A program made the position numbers and the translations under genes. Below are positions 21,901 through 29,985 of a stretch of 64,000 bases of DNA, in pieces. Each line of letters starts with the position of its first letter. The first letter of the stretch is position 1. This DNA is from Aldrovandia affinis (lineage: Eukaryota > Chordata > Actinopteri > Notacanthiformes > Halosauridae), in NCBI GenBank assembly GCA_029706075.1, contig JAINUG010000086.1, positions 3,285,060 through 3,349,059 on the forward strand, read 5' to 3'. Under the pieces are notes generated by a model. That model searched no databases and was not told the origin of the DNA. It saw nothing but the letters and a program-made list of their open reading frames with translations.

Positions 21901-22881
21901 ACCGGGTTACGGTCAACGGCTTGGCGAGTGCCATCTCGGAGGAGGCGTTACTTTGCCTTCGTCACTACCGGTCACAGGACTACGGCAGTGAACTCACATT
22001 GCTAGGGGAGGATTGACATAAAATAGTGGGTCTAATTGGCTACCAAATTGGGAGAAAATGGGAGAAAAAAGAAAAAAAATAAAAAAAGAAAAAAGATGCA
22101 TGCCTTCTCGGGTCTACCATGAACTCAACCCAATCAGTCAACAATCAACAGCCATCTGGTGACTTTACAGATGTGAGTATACATACTAGTGCAATACTTT
22201 GCATCCAGCCTATCACACAAGTAGATTCTAAGCTTTCTTAAAGGTCAGAATGGTTATTTTAAGCTAGAAGTGTACGCCACAGGAATTAAAGTCAGACTCT
22301 ACAGGACCTCTCCTCTCAAGCCCCGAATTGAAATAGACACCGGCCCTCATTGTCCATTCTCTAAATCAGATTGTCAATATATGATCTTGCCAATGTGAAC
22401 TGATCAGATAGAAAATTTTGAATCAAATTTACATATCGATAACTACAGACCGCCAGGGTATGAAAAACAGAATGATAGGATCTGAAGGTTTTCATCTGTC
22501 GTCCTCACTCTGCTCCAACACAGGTTGATTGACTTTTTCATTTCTTAATGACAGTGAGACAGAAACCAACCAGGGCCTGGCATTTCCACAAACACCAAAC
22601 AGGCATGGCATGGCCTCGTATCCCACGCACCCACATTTCAAGCAAGGGCAAATCTCAGCAACGCATCATTTTTCACCTTAACAGTAGAGAGATAAGCCAA
22701 AGCAAGACCAAGAGCAGTACAGTTCGCATAGAAAAGCTGCACAAGTGGGAGGGGCTAATGGGAAGGGCGGCCAAACTCACTTGATCCGCTCCTCCTCAGC
22801 CTTCTTCAGCTCAGCGTCCCTCTTCAGCACCTCCATGATCATGTCCTGCTCCTCCTCTGTCAGGTAGCTGAGGTCGATCAT
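2507..22881 (-). CDS. sytl2: Synaptotagmin-like protein 2 (Slp2), N-terminal part: gene overview
   Basis: Rab27 effector that tethers secretory organelles to the plasma membrane. Eight coding exons (minus strand) give about 1,307 codons in perfect phase. Residues 1-84 form the Slp homology domain: helix 1 ([15 protein letters not shown]) and the TGEWFYE motif that contacts Rab27 in this family. No zinc finger interrupts it, as in Slp1 and Slp2 but unlike Slp3-5. A long disordered region follows, with an RVxF-type PP1 docking motif (KQVRF, about residues 295-299) and two SFWEK repeats in the giant exon. SYTL2 is a listed PP1 regulatory subunit, which fits. The C2A and C2B domains must lie left of the window. 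Neighbour order (ccdc83, picalm) matches the human SYTL2 locus. A sytl1 assignment is less likely given the giant exon and synteny. Any 5' non-coding exons upstream of 22967 were not identified. Confidence 0.9.
2612..7361 (-). other. sytl2: sytl2 intron between coding exons 7 and 8
   Basis: About 4.7 kb of AT-rich DNA with no supported exon. It contains a small tandem duplication of CATAGCTGACAAAGT at about 3225-3255, a short AT microsatellite near 6660-6677, and a possible MITE remnant near 6750-6870 where the phrase GATTTACTAAA occurs twice. Confidence 0.7.
7362..9959 (-). CDS. sytl2: sytl2 coding exon 7, giant 2.6-kb exon
   Basis: 2,598 nt without a stop, coding about residues 407-1272. 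The acceptor is TTTTGCAG before 9959 and the donor is GTGAGC at 7361-7356; both ends are phase 1. The protein is low-complexity and rich in Ser, Glu, Pro and Lys, so probably disordered. It includes [14 protein letters not shown] near its start, then two related blocks, [15 protein letters not shown] and [14 protein letters not shown], separated by about 220 residues, which look like an internal repeat. Proline-rich PPRRPVK and PPRRTG segments could bind SH3 domains (inference). SYTL2 of other vertebrates also has a very long alternative central exon, so this exon may be isoform-specific; its phase symmetry (1-1) allows clean skipping. Confidence 0.9.
9960..10567 (-). other. sytl2: sytl2 intron 6
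   Basis: About 600 bp, AT-rich, no exon or clear repeat seen. Confidence 0.7.
10568..11242 (-). CDS. sytl2: sytl2 coding exon 6, with PP1-docking motif
   Basis: 675 nt, about residues 182-406. The acceptor is TTTTTACAG before 11242 and the donor is GTGAGG after 10568; both ends are phase 1. It encodes [19 protein letters not shown], then RGILKHNSS, then [11 protein letters not shown] at about 10884-10910. K-Q-V-R-F fits the RVxF docking consensus for protein phosphatase 1. The rest is acidic and Ser-rich with no folded domain visible. Confidence 0.88.
11243..13296 (-). other. sytl2: sytl2 intron 5
   Basis: About 2 kb, AT-rich. No exon-like ORF with splice sites and no clear transposon was seen. 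Short TATTTATTTATTTACTTATT repeats lie near 12975. Confidence 0.65.
13297..13405 (-). CDS. sytl2: sytl2 coding exon 5
   Basis: 109 nt encoding [20 protein letters not shown] and on to ITASEG, about residues 146-181. The chosen acceptor is TTGTTGAAG before 13405, which keeps phase 0; other AG dinucleotides within the next 10 nt could be used instead. The donor is GTGAGA. NPF is the core motif of EH-domain ligands (inference only). Confidence 0.82.
13406..13670 (-). repeat. sytl2 intron 4 with ACT/TA-rich simple repeats
   Basis: Imperfect (ACT)n and TATA runs at about 13478-13562 within this short intron. Confidence 0.6.
13671..13728 (-). CDS. sytl2: sytl2 coding exon 4
   Basis: 58 nt encoding [19 protein letters not shown] after a split Arg codon. 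The acceptor is TTGCTATAG and the donor is GTATAT. The phases (2 in, 0 out) agree with both neighbours, which is the main support for so short an exon. Confidence 0.8.
14818..14920. repeat. Short imperfect inverted repeat carrying three ATGCAAAT octamers
   Basis: The left arm TAAAATGTTAAATGCAAATG (from 14818) is repeated in inverse orientation at about 14885-14920. Exact octamer motifs (ATGCAAAT or its complement) occur at 14829-14836, 14880-14887 and 14899-14906. The octamer is the POU/Oct factor consensus. Function is inference. Confidence 0.65.
15751..16082. repeat. Near-perfect 117-bp inverted repeat around a TG/TCTG microsatellite
   Basis: The arms 15751-15867 and 15966-16082 are reverse complements with about one mismatch (AAGGG against AAAGG). 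The roughly 98-bp centre holds (TG)n and (TCTG)n. Outer ends: TACAGTATTTTCATTACC on the left and its complement on the right. Transcribed within sytl2 pre-mRNA it would form a long hairpin. Confidence 0.93.
16400..16523 (-). CDS. sytl2: sytl2 coding exon 3
   Basis: 124 nt encoding [20 protein letters not shown] and then [14 protein letters not shown], about residues 85-126, directly after the Slp homology domain. The acceptor is CACTACAG and the donor is GTGACT. The VN-x-x-NKD-x-F-x-PxEL-x-G pattern is one I recall from the matching position of vertebrate SYTL2. Confidence 0.9.
16524..18070 (-). other. sytl2: sytl2 intron 2
   Basis: About 16550-16765 is a degenerate minisatellite built on CAGTTATAGCTACAGGG-like units. 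A solo-LTR candidate (16864-17487) fills the middle. The rest shows nothing. Confidence 0.65.
16864..17487 (-). mobile_element. Candidate solo LTR
   Basis: A 624-bp block whose ends, read on the minus strand, are TGTCATGG and TTAGTGACA, i.e. TG...CA with short inverted ends, as in LTRs of fish Gypsy-like elements. Its base composition differs from the intron (more CpG, GC-richer islands). No internal region, gag or pol is adjacent. I could not find a convincing target-site duplication, which weakens the call. Confidence 0.5.
18071..18222 (-). CDS. sytl2: sytl2 coding exon 2 (second half of the Slp homology domain)
   Basis: 152 nt encoding [20 protein letters not shown] and then [20 protein letters not shown]. 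The acceptor is TTGACTCAG and the donor is GTGAGT. GEWFYE corresponds to the (S/T)G-x-WF motif required for Rab27 binding in Slp proteins, and [15 protein letters not shown] is the conserved end of the domain. Confidence 0.95.
18449..19703 (+). mobile_element. piggyBac-like transposon fossil
   Basis: The plus strand codes for a decayed piggyBac-type transposase N-terminal region (about 18464-19110). The right end abuts TTAA at 19704-19707, the piggyBac target site, with the outer sequence CATAATAGGG. Two copies of the 17-bp palindrome GGGGTCAAATTGACCCC, each followed by AAACATAA, lie at 19293-19309 and 19649-19665. No matching left terminus was found, and the catalytic region is missing. Confidence 0.72.
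18464..19110 (+). pseudogene. piggyBac-like transposase fragment, with stop and frameshifts
   Basis: Recognisable pieces are [43 protein letters not shown] and [12 protein letters not shown], all conserved before the first catalytic Asp of piggyBac (PGBD) transposases. One in-frame stop lies near 18643 and at least two frameshifts lie near 18910 and 18945. The N-terminus carries a triple PPV(V/I)SQPP repeat. The catalytic domain is absent, so it is dead. Confidence 0.78.
21013..21380 (-). mobile_element. tRNA-derived SINE, copy 1 (complete head)
   Basis: On the minus strand it starts with a tRNA-like head containing an A box (TGGTCTAGTGGTT, near 21358-21370) and a B box (GGTTCGATTCC, near 21320-21330). 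A family body (GAGTTGGCTCTGGCCGGGAG) and an A-rich tail follow. Likely target duplications are CATAACGTCAGT (21001) and CATAATGTCACT (21381). Confidence 0.82.
21739..22091 (+). mobile_element. tRNA-derived SINE, copy 2 (5'-truncated)
   Basis: Same family as the copy at 21013. It lacks the A-box end and begins within the B-box region. The segment ACCGGGGTTCAATTCCCC is present twice, at about 21741 and 21763. The body and the A-rich tail are intact. A perfect 14-bp duplication, AAGATGCATGCCTT, flanks it at 21725-21738 and 22092-22105. Confidence 0.88.
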
Positions 22882-22967
22882 GGTGACGCCCCTCTGGCCA
22901 CTCGTCGGGGGGTCTTTAGTGCTTTTCGGGGTTGCTCTGCGTTTCTGTCTGTTGATATGGGACACCA
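22781..22967 (-). CDS. sytl2: sytl2 coding exon 1 (start codon; first half of the Slp homology domain)
   Basis: Translation starts at ATG 22881-22879 and encodes [20 protein letters not shown] and then [13 protein letters not shown]; the donor is GTGAGT after 22781. The IDLS-x-LTEEEQ start is the standard N-terminus of Slp1/Slp2. The upstream in-frame part to 22968 is probably 5' UTR, as it resembles no family member, although an ATG at 22968 stays in frame. A possible acceptor (ATTACAG) precedes 22967. Confidence 0.92.
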
Positions 22968-23869
22968 CTGTAATACCCCCTTTCCACTGTAGATCTGGAA
23001 CCAGGCTAGCTCACTTAGTTCATGCTGTGAGTGGTTTTCCTTCTTATTTTTTGGGCCAGGCTCTCTCGTGTCAGCTCAGCCTGCTACCTTTACTGGTATA
23101 CTTACCTACAAGTGTGCAGAGTATTGGCAAGCAGTGTAAATATGTTGCTTCTGCCTTCATGGTGATAAAACTTTGGAGAGACAATGCTCACATGCTCACA
23201 CATCACAGCAAACAGCTGAACGGAGGTCAACTGAAGTCCAAAAAGCTGTCCTACACTGCGCAGGCGTCTGCTTTTGGTGTGACATCATGTGCCACGATAC
23301 ATGTCGCTTATACTTGAATTGCTGATAGAACACTTGGTGAACCATTTTAGCATTATCAAATCATAATGTTTGGCGATCATTGGAAATCACAGGCCACTTC
23401 CCCGAATCAATCCCTTTCAATCTGGTGCACCAAAGCATGCCCCTTGTCTCTGGCCTGGCTGCTCAGATGGTACATGTGATGCAGTGCCATCAGCTGACCG
23501 CCAGAGGACTTTGGAGTTCAGATGCTTTCAAATAGTTCTTTTTTATTATTTTATTCCACAATCTAATTATGATTCAAATTATTCACCAGCCAGAGAGACT
23601 GGACTCAATTAGAACAGACATGTTCTTTCTTCAAACCCAAAATTAGAAAAAGACAAAAGAAACAAGATATTTCTAGAACAAAAGTAAGAAGTTAAGAAGT
23701 AGTGATTCCCATTTGAGAGCATTTTTACATTTTGCTAAAGTATATGGAGAAAATTGCAGTGCTTGACAAATATGTTTTGTGTGTTCATTCATTCATTTTT
23801 ATACATCACAATATTAATTGTCTGTACTGTACAGTATTTGTGGTTGTGGCTGCCCATTTTTGGAGCATA
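22968..23869. other. Upstream of sytl2 coding exon 1
   Basis: About 900 bp of 5' intron or flank. No promoter element or further exon could be supported. Confidence 0.5.
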
Positions 23870-24000
23870 CAGTCAACTCCAAAATTATTCGCAGCCTTGA
23901 TAAAGATGAGCAAAAGGCTGTAAAATAAACAATACAGGTACCATATGCTCAAAAATGTGCTGTTTCCATTAACCTACTAAACTATTACAGGGTATATACA

Positions 24001-24834
24001 GGAGTGAGTGTGAGTGTGCACGTGAGAGAGAGAGTGCGTGTGCGTGTTGTGAGTGTGTGTGTGTGTGGAGAGTGTGGCGTGTGTGCGTGTGTGTGTGTGT
24101 GATGTGGTTTGGTAAGGTTGGCTCAGTGTGTTAGAAAGAGTGTGTGAGAGAGTGTGTGAGTGTGCACGCGTATGAGAGTGTGTGTGTGTGTGTGCACGCG
24201 TGTGAGAGAGTGTGTGTGTGAGTGTGTGTGTGAGTGTGGAGAGTGTGGCGTGTGTGCGTGTGTGTGTGTGTGTGTGGTTTGGTAAGGTTGGCTCAGTGTG
24301 TTAGAAAGAGTGTGTGTGAGAGAGTGTGTGAGTGTGCACGCGTGAGAGAGAGTGCGTGTGTGTGTGCACGCGTGTGAGAGAGTGTGAGTGTGTGCGTGTG
24401 AGTGTGTGTGTGTTTGAGTGTGTGGTGTGGCTTGTTAAAAGGAGTAGAGAGATACATTTGTGTGAGAGGGAGTGAGAGAGTGTGTGTGCGTGTTGTGAGT
24501 GTGTGTGTGTGTGTGAGTGTGGAGAGAGTGCGTGTGTGTGAGTGTGTGTGTGGTGTGGTTTGGTAAGGTTGGCTCAGTGTGTTAGAGAGAGTGTTCAGAT
24601 GTTCCAAGAAGTCACGTTTTTGCAATTTATAGTGCGTGTGCGTGTTGTGAGTGTGTGTGTGTGTGAGAGTGTGTGAGTGTGCACACGTGTGAGAGTGCGT
24701 GTGTGTGTGCGTGTGTGCACGCGTGTGAGAGAGTGCGTGTGCGTGTTGTGAGTGTGTGTGTGTGTGTGTGTGTGTGGTGTGGTGTGGTTTGGTAAGGTTG
24801 GCTCAGTGTGTTAGAGACAGTGTTCAGATGTTCC
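24001..24834. repeat. GT-rich minisatellite with higher-order units
   Basis: Long (GT)n/(GA)n tracts are punctuated by a recurring marker, GGTTTGGTAAGGTTGGCTCA, at about 24106, 24278, 24557 and 24787, with a diverged form near 24428. Units are about 170-270 bp. Several CACGCGTGTGAGAG islands occur. Alternating purine-pyrimidine of this kind favours Z-DNA (established property). Confidence 0.9.
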
Positions 24835-24871
24835 AAAAAGTCTAGTTTTTTTTGGAAAATGATTTTAATGC

Positions 24872-25600
24872 AGTGGCAAATCTAGCGGTATAACCAGTGT
24901 AAAACTTCGCTAGGTATTCGCTGTGATACCCGCCTCAATAACTAGGCCTTTTTCCCGTTCAAATCGGTCGAGAAATTTGTGTAAATGAACTCTGAAACGT
25001 TGCTAGGATGCTACCCATTAAAAACAATGGTCGCGCTTAGCATTGCGGTGACATTTTGTTACGTAGCGATAAATCTAGCGGATAAACCAGTGTAAAACTT
25101 CGCAATGTATTCGCTGTGATCCCGCCTCAATAACTAGGCCCTTTTCCCCGTTCAAATCGGTCCAGAAAGTTGTGTAAAACATGTCGGAACGAAGCAGTTT
25201 GACTTTTTCTGTAAGTTAAGCCGTTGCTTAGCAACCGGTTCTTCTGCAATGCATATCGAGCCGATTTGAAAATAGAAACGGCTCTGTTTTAAAAAGTAAA
25301 GCATATATAAACATTCTGTAAAAAGGCGTCTTAATAGAGGTAGTCCTCTCCCGTTTAGAGTTTGAATGGTGTCAGTATGATTTAAAATGAAGGAGTTGTA
25401 AGGACATCGAAATTGCCTGGTAAACTCTTAAAAGAAAAGTTTTTGCGATTAGACGCTTTCAAAACATAAACGGCTCCTGTTTCAAAATTACAGCATGTAT
25501 AAACATTCTGTAAAAAAGGCGTGTTAATAGAGGTAGTCCTCTCCCGTTTAGAGTTTGAATGGTGTCAGTATGATTTAAAATGAAGGAGCTGTGATCAAAT
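24872..25600. repeat. Two pairs of about 190-bp direct repeats (A-A', B-B')
   Basis: The block containing AAATCTAGCGG at 24878 recurs at 25071 (offset 193), sharing about 100 bp including CCGCCTCAATAACTAGGCC. A second block with TAGTCCTCTCCCGTTTAGAG, anchored at 25278, recurs from 25470 (offset 192), sharing about 120 bp. The near-equal offsets suggest an old tandem array of about 192-bp units. Confidence 0.75.
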
Positions 25601-25640
25601 ATAAATCGCCAGGTCTTATTTTTGTAATATATTTTTTGAC

Positions 25641-26312
25641 CTAACATGGGATTGAATGCGAGTTTGACACAGCGTTCTCTGTCCTTCTGGGCGATTTTTT
25701 CAGATTTTTTACGTTTTGGTGTATAAATTGTGCCGGTAGAGTGTAAGGTGTGGGAGTTAGACGATAATGTTTGGGAGATTTTTGATAAAATTTGCACCTG
25801 GTCAAGCTAGAGGCCATTGTGACGTCACCCACTCTAGCTGTGTCCATTGACTTCAATGTAAAGTGGAATCTGACATTTTTTAATAAAGAAATCTCCGCAC
25901 GCAGCGTTGGTGTGCCGCCCAGAGCCACTCTGATGTCGGCAGAAGACGAGGCAGAGGTGGCTGTCCTAACGCTAGTAGTAGCCATGGTCATATCATTAGC
26001 TTCATTGGGTGCGGCTGGTGGCGGTGTAACGTCGGCAGTAACGTTACCTTCGTTAGGCAGTGGTGGTGCAACGTCGTTAACAGTAGCACAGAAACTTGCA
26101 ATGGACAGCTGCCGCTCTCGGCGAGCAACAGTGGCCTTGTGGCTAGCGCTATGCATGTGAGACTTCACCGCGTTGACCCCCATCGATGCAACACTTATCG
26201 TCTTTTTACATAGTGTACAATATGCCTGCTTGATGTCATCAGCGACGGGCTGCAACCATGGCTTAAAGTCCGGCACATCCAACCACAACTGCGCAAATTT
26301 ACACTTCCCCAT
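25641..26312 (-). pseudogene. BED zinc-finger protein, N-terminal fragment of a hAT-type transposase
   Basis: An open frame of 223 codons starts MGKCKFAQLWLDVPDFKPWL. Residues 32, 35, 52 and 58 form a C-x2-C-x16-H-x5-H finger (YCTLCKKTISVASMGVNAVK, then SHMHSASHK). A Ser/Ala/Thr-rich linker follows, and residues near TLRAEISLLKNV match the point where the RNase H-like domain of such transposases begins. After about residue 160 similarity is lost. It is probably a decapitated transposase, with a remote chance of an exapted BED protein. Confidence 0.6.
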
Positions 26313-27259
26313 GTTTTCTACCCTTAGCTAATTCAGAGAAATACGCTTTCCATGCGGAGCACGTTCGCCATTCCAGGCTTCTCTTTCACCTTTCGCGCTA
26401 TGGGCGTAACCTTTTTTTACTTTTATTTTTTTTACTAAAACTAATACATTCACGAACTTTTACTGAACGTATTTAGGACAGATACTATTTGGACAGAATC
26501 TAATTCAGAAATACCTACAAAATTTAATACCTTTTAAGGGTCTTAATTTTCACTAAATTGATTTATCAACTTTTAATACTTTCCAAGCCTTTCAAGACCC
26601 CGCGGATACCCTGTATTAGCAAGAGCCCCAGGACCAGTAGATGCAAAACAGCCCCACAACATCAAAGATCCACCTCCATCTTTCATTGTAGGTATAGGTT
26701 CTTTTCAACATAAGCACCCTTCTTCCAATGCCAAAATCACAGCTGATGTGCATGGCCAAAAAGCAAAATTTTGGTCTCATCTGACCATAACACCTGGTTC
26801 CAATCGTAGTTCCAGACATTTTGGCCAAAAACTTTGGGTTCTGTCTCAGCTGAAACTTGGCCACAAATGTATCTTTCAGATGCAAGTCGAAAATGATCCC
26901 AAGCATTAACTGACCACAAAATTACTGTTTTGCATCTCAGTCTCCAGACTTGAACTTGATTGAAAATGTGTTGTTTTAATTGAAGATGGCAGTCCACAAG
27001 TGCAGACCAAAGGATTTTTGAAATCTTTATGAAGCAATGGTCAAATATCCCCCAACATGTTCACCAATGTCATAAACAATATAGAAGACAACTAAATAGT
27101 GTCATCTTTGCGAGGGGAGGGTGCACACAAAAAAAAAAAACAGGTGTGAATAATTGTGACATCTTTTTGGGAAAGAAAATAAGTTTGTTAAGCTATTTTT
27201 ATACAGCCTTTTTTGCTCATCTTTGCTCCAGGCTGTGAACAATTTTGGAGTTTGGACTG

Positions 27260-27535
27260 TCTATGCAGCTTGTTTATACTTCACCAGAGTTTAGCTTCAA
27301 ATCTCTGGGAAAAAAGTGCTTAAAATGTTTCCCATAATCAAAAAAATAATCTTTAATGGGGAATATTTATCCCCCATGAATCATGACTCAGCCATTCAAA
27401 AAAATTATCCTACAATAATCTTTTAAAAAAAATCTGTTTAAATGAATAAAGTTACAGCTTTACCATCAAACATGCATGTCTTCTCTCTGTTGTGATTATA
27501 CACAAATCAACATTTCATCTTGAAAAAATTCACCT
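27260..27535. other. AT-rich spacer
   Basis: Nothing recognisable. Confidence 0.5.
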
Positions 27536-27815
27536 TGGGGGGCCCCGAGTGGTTAAAGCACAAGTACAGGTTGCCCAGTGGCAGGCTGAGTTTAAGCCTA
27601 GCTCTGGCTGGGAGTCCAATTCGGGGGCAGTGACTGGCTGTCTGCCACCGAGGGGAGTGGGGGAGGGAAGCCGGCATGAGTTTGTTCGCCATGTGCAAGC
27701 GGCTCTGTGTGTGGAGTTTCGTCTTGGAGGAGATGGTTCGCCATCTTTTGGGTAGGTGAACTAGAAGAGGGTACAATTGGCCACCGAAATGGGAATAAAA
27801 TCAGAAATACATTTA
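27536..27815 (+). mobile_element. tRNA-derived SINE, copy 3
   Basis: Starts GGGGGGCCCCGAGTGGTTAA (A-box-like GAGTGGTTAA), carries the family body (GGCTGGGAG, GGCTGTCTGCC, GGAGGGAAGCCGGC) and ends AATTGGCCACCGAAATGGGA with an A/T-rich tail. It is diverged and no clear target duplication is visible. Confidence 0.7.
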
Positions 27816-28859
27816 TATTAAAAATATATATTTATATACAAAAATTACAAATATGTCCCATATGGTATGAAATATATAAATTACAATAGACCATGGCAAC
27901 ATATACCAGAAGATACTATACAGCAGGCCTTCACCACTGAAGTCAACCACAGCCATAGGTTTTCCAAGCACATACTTCCCTCCTTATATGGGTTTATGAG
28001 TACATACTTGGAAAATATGATTTAAATAATTGTACAGAGGTTATGGTCCTAACATAAATTATACCATGTGGGATTTTCACCCAGACAATGGATACAGAGG
28101 GGCAGGGCCATAATCTACATATGCAAGTTTGAAGCAGTTTCTCAAATGCATCACCTCCATGTAATCAGACTGGAATGACTACTCTTCTCCTCATTTTTAC
28201 AGTAAATGCAATAGAAACATGCCCCTACAGGTGCCCTCTCTGTTTGGTTTCCTGCTGAATGTCTAAGACAATGTAAAGTTTAGAAGTGGGTGAGATTTTA
28301 GAAGCCACCATGATCTGAGAGCTACTCACAGTCGCACCTCTGTAATCATATAGAACACCTTCTAATATTTAAGGTCTCAACTGAATCTGAGGAATTTCCA
28401 CTCAATCCTGTTGAAGACAAATGTGGAAAGATCTAACTTGTATATTCTCATGAGGTATAAGCGGAACATGTACTTGGTATTAGTAAAAACCTATTTTAAA
28501 CTGTATTTACATCAATAAAAACTATACATTACAGTAATTACATCAATACACTCAAACTTTGATGTTCTGTCATTTAAAATATCGAAATATCGTTAAGGAC
28601 ACATTTGTTTTTTGACATCCAGGCATGACACAGTGAGGTTTTACCATGTTAGCTAACACCTATTGCTGAATTTGAATTGTTGTAGCTAGCTACATTTTCT
28701 GGCTAGTAAAAAATTAGGACACACCTTCTCTATGAAGTGATGACACTTACAAACTGTGATTTTTGGTAAGCTGTCATTGGTATTATAAAATGAGCTGGGT
28801 TTTCTGATGTCACTCCCATGTCAGCCAACACAAAAATTCTTTTTTTTCACACAAAGAAG
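27816..28859. other. Intergenic AT-rich stretch
   Basis: No gene, RNA or clear repeat was seen. Confidence 0.5.
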
Positions 28860-29064
28860 GAATTTGCCAAGCCGTCAACTGTAACTCCGGTACACACAAG
28901 ACTACTCATATATGCAGCATTCTCATATCGGCTTCCCTCCCCCCTCCCTGCGGCGGACAGCCAGTTGCTGCCAACTAGTGGCACTCCCGGCCAGAGCCAA
29001 ACTGGCATGGCCAGTGGAATCGAACCCCGGTCGCAGTGGGCAGCATGCATTCCAGTTGGGAGGC
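28860..29064 (-). mobile_element. tRNA-derived SINE, copy 4 (partial)
   Basis: Minus-strand family member with a B-box-like GGTTCGATTCC near 29014-29025 and the body GGGAGTGCCACTAGTTGGCA. The A-rich 3' tail is short or lost. Confidence 0.72.
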
Positions 29065-29985
29065 CAGAACTGGTTATTTTTAATGGATCTATAACTTGAT
29101 ATTTAATTTTGTCTCTTTTATGCAAATTTTGTACATGTAAATCATAAACAAAAATCATCAATCATAAACAAAATAGATCAGTGGTTGTTTACTGCCTGCC
29201 TATCTCTTTCTTTACTTGGTTTGAGCATAACTTCCACCTCAAACATTTTGTTCTGTAGTAGCAATATGGCACTATCTGGATCCAGATACTATCCATATAC
29301 TATAATATGTATCTAGTGGTTACAGTGGGTATTGAAGCTTAGTGCATTAGTTATTTTGCAGTCAAATTACCATCAGTCCTCCATGGGCATCAATTTCACC
29401 ACCCTTAATGGATCTGGATGGATGTGCTAAAAGCTAAGCTAAAAATTGGCCTTCACTATCTGTGCATGCTCCAACTCCCTGGTCCTCAAAATACGCCTGT
29501 CGCTTGCTTAAATGTGGTAGGCATAGATGTTTTACATTGAAAATATATTTTATTGCAGAAAATCTAAATTTCTTCACACTATATTCATAATATTTAATCA
29601 TTTTAATTTTCACTTATTGAAAAATGTAATGATTTCAGGTGCCAGAGGATATGAGATTCAATTGCATGAAAGAGTCCCACACAACCCTAAAATACTTAGC
29701 TAAATAAATCATTGTGACTTTTTGCAAGTATTTCAGTACAACTGTATTACAGTTTTAAGAGAGAAACTTCAGCTCTACTGATTTCAAAAATTGAGATGGT
29801 TAGATGGAAAAGGTAAATAGAAATGATCACATTTACCTGCCAATTCCGGAGGACTGATGTGGTTCACAAAAATACAGGTATTTAAGGCGTGCAGAAACAA
29901 AGCCTTGGTAAGTCAGGTCTGCAATAACATGGTAGGGGATTCTGTTGTAAACATTAGCCCCAAAGAGATTAAGTACTTGCATGTA
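29065..29985. other. Intergenic AT-rich stretch
   Basis: Nothing recognisable on either strand. Confidence 0.5.

Larger units (their letters stand above)
18223..22780 (-). other. sytl2: sytl2 intron 1 (between coding exons 1 and 2)
   Basis: Contains a piggyBac-like fossil (about 18449-19703), a repeat-like segment near 19716-19770, a possible Tc1 terminus at 20137 (ACAGGGGTAGACAAAATAAT), an unclassified unique-looking block at 20400-20990, and two SINEs. At 20453-20482 CTCCTCAATGTAGT is duplicated in tandem. Confidence 0.6.
23988..26613 (-). mobile_element. hAT-like DNA transposon nested in the Tc1 element
   Basis: Both termini read CAGGGTAT inward (23988 on the plus strand and 26613 on the minus strand), and TATTA flanks both sides (23983-23987 and 26614-26618). 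The right end resembles the CAGGG...GGGGTCTTGA type seen in fish hAT families. The 2,626 bp contain a GT-rich satellite, two pairs of about 190-bp repeats and a BED zinc-finger ORF. The 5-bp duplication is shorter than the usual hAT 8 bp, so the superfamily is tentative. Confidence 0.65.
23870..27259 (-). mobile_element. Tc1-like element split by a hAT-like insertion
   Basis: The left terminus CAGTCAACTCCAAAATTATT at 23870 is matched by its inverse at 27200-27259, and both continue into a shared GATGAGCAAAA segment. The right piece (26614-27259) encodes decayed Tc1 transposase on the minus strand, with [23 protein letters not shown] and ALFGH-like residues. The left piece is only 118 bp. The 3' part of the transposase is missing. 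Confidence 0.78.

Noticed and set aside
24001-24834. Regularly spaced repeats resembling a CRISPR array
   Set aside because: Repeat steps vary from 170 to 270 bp, spacers are simple sequence, and the DNA is from an animal.
24293-24836. Long minus-strand ORFs rich in His, Thr, Leu and Ser
   Set aside because: Translations of GT/GA satellite DNA; no codon or domain signal.
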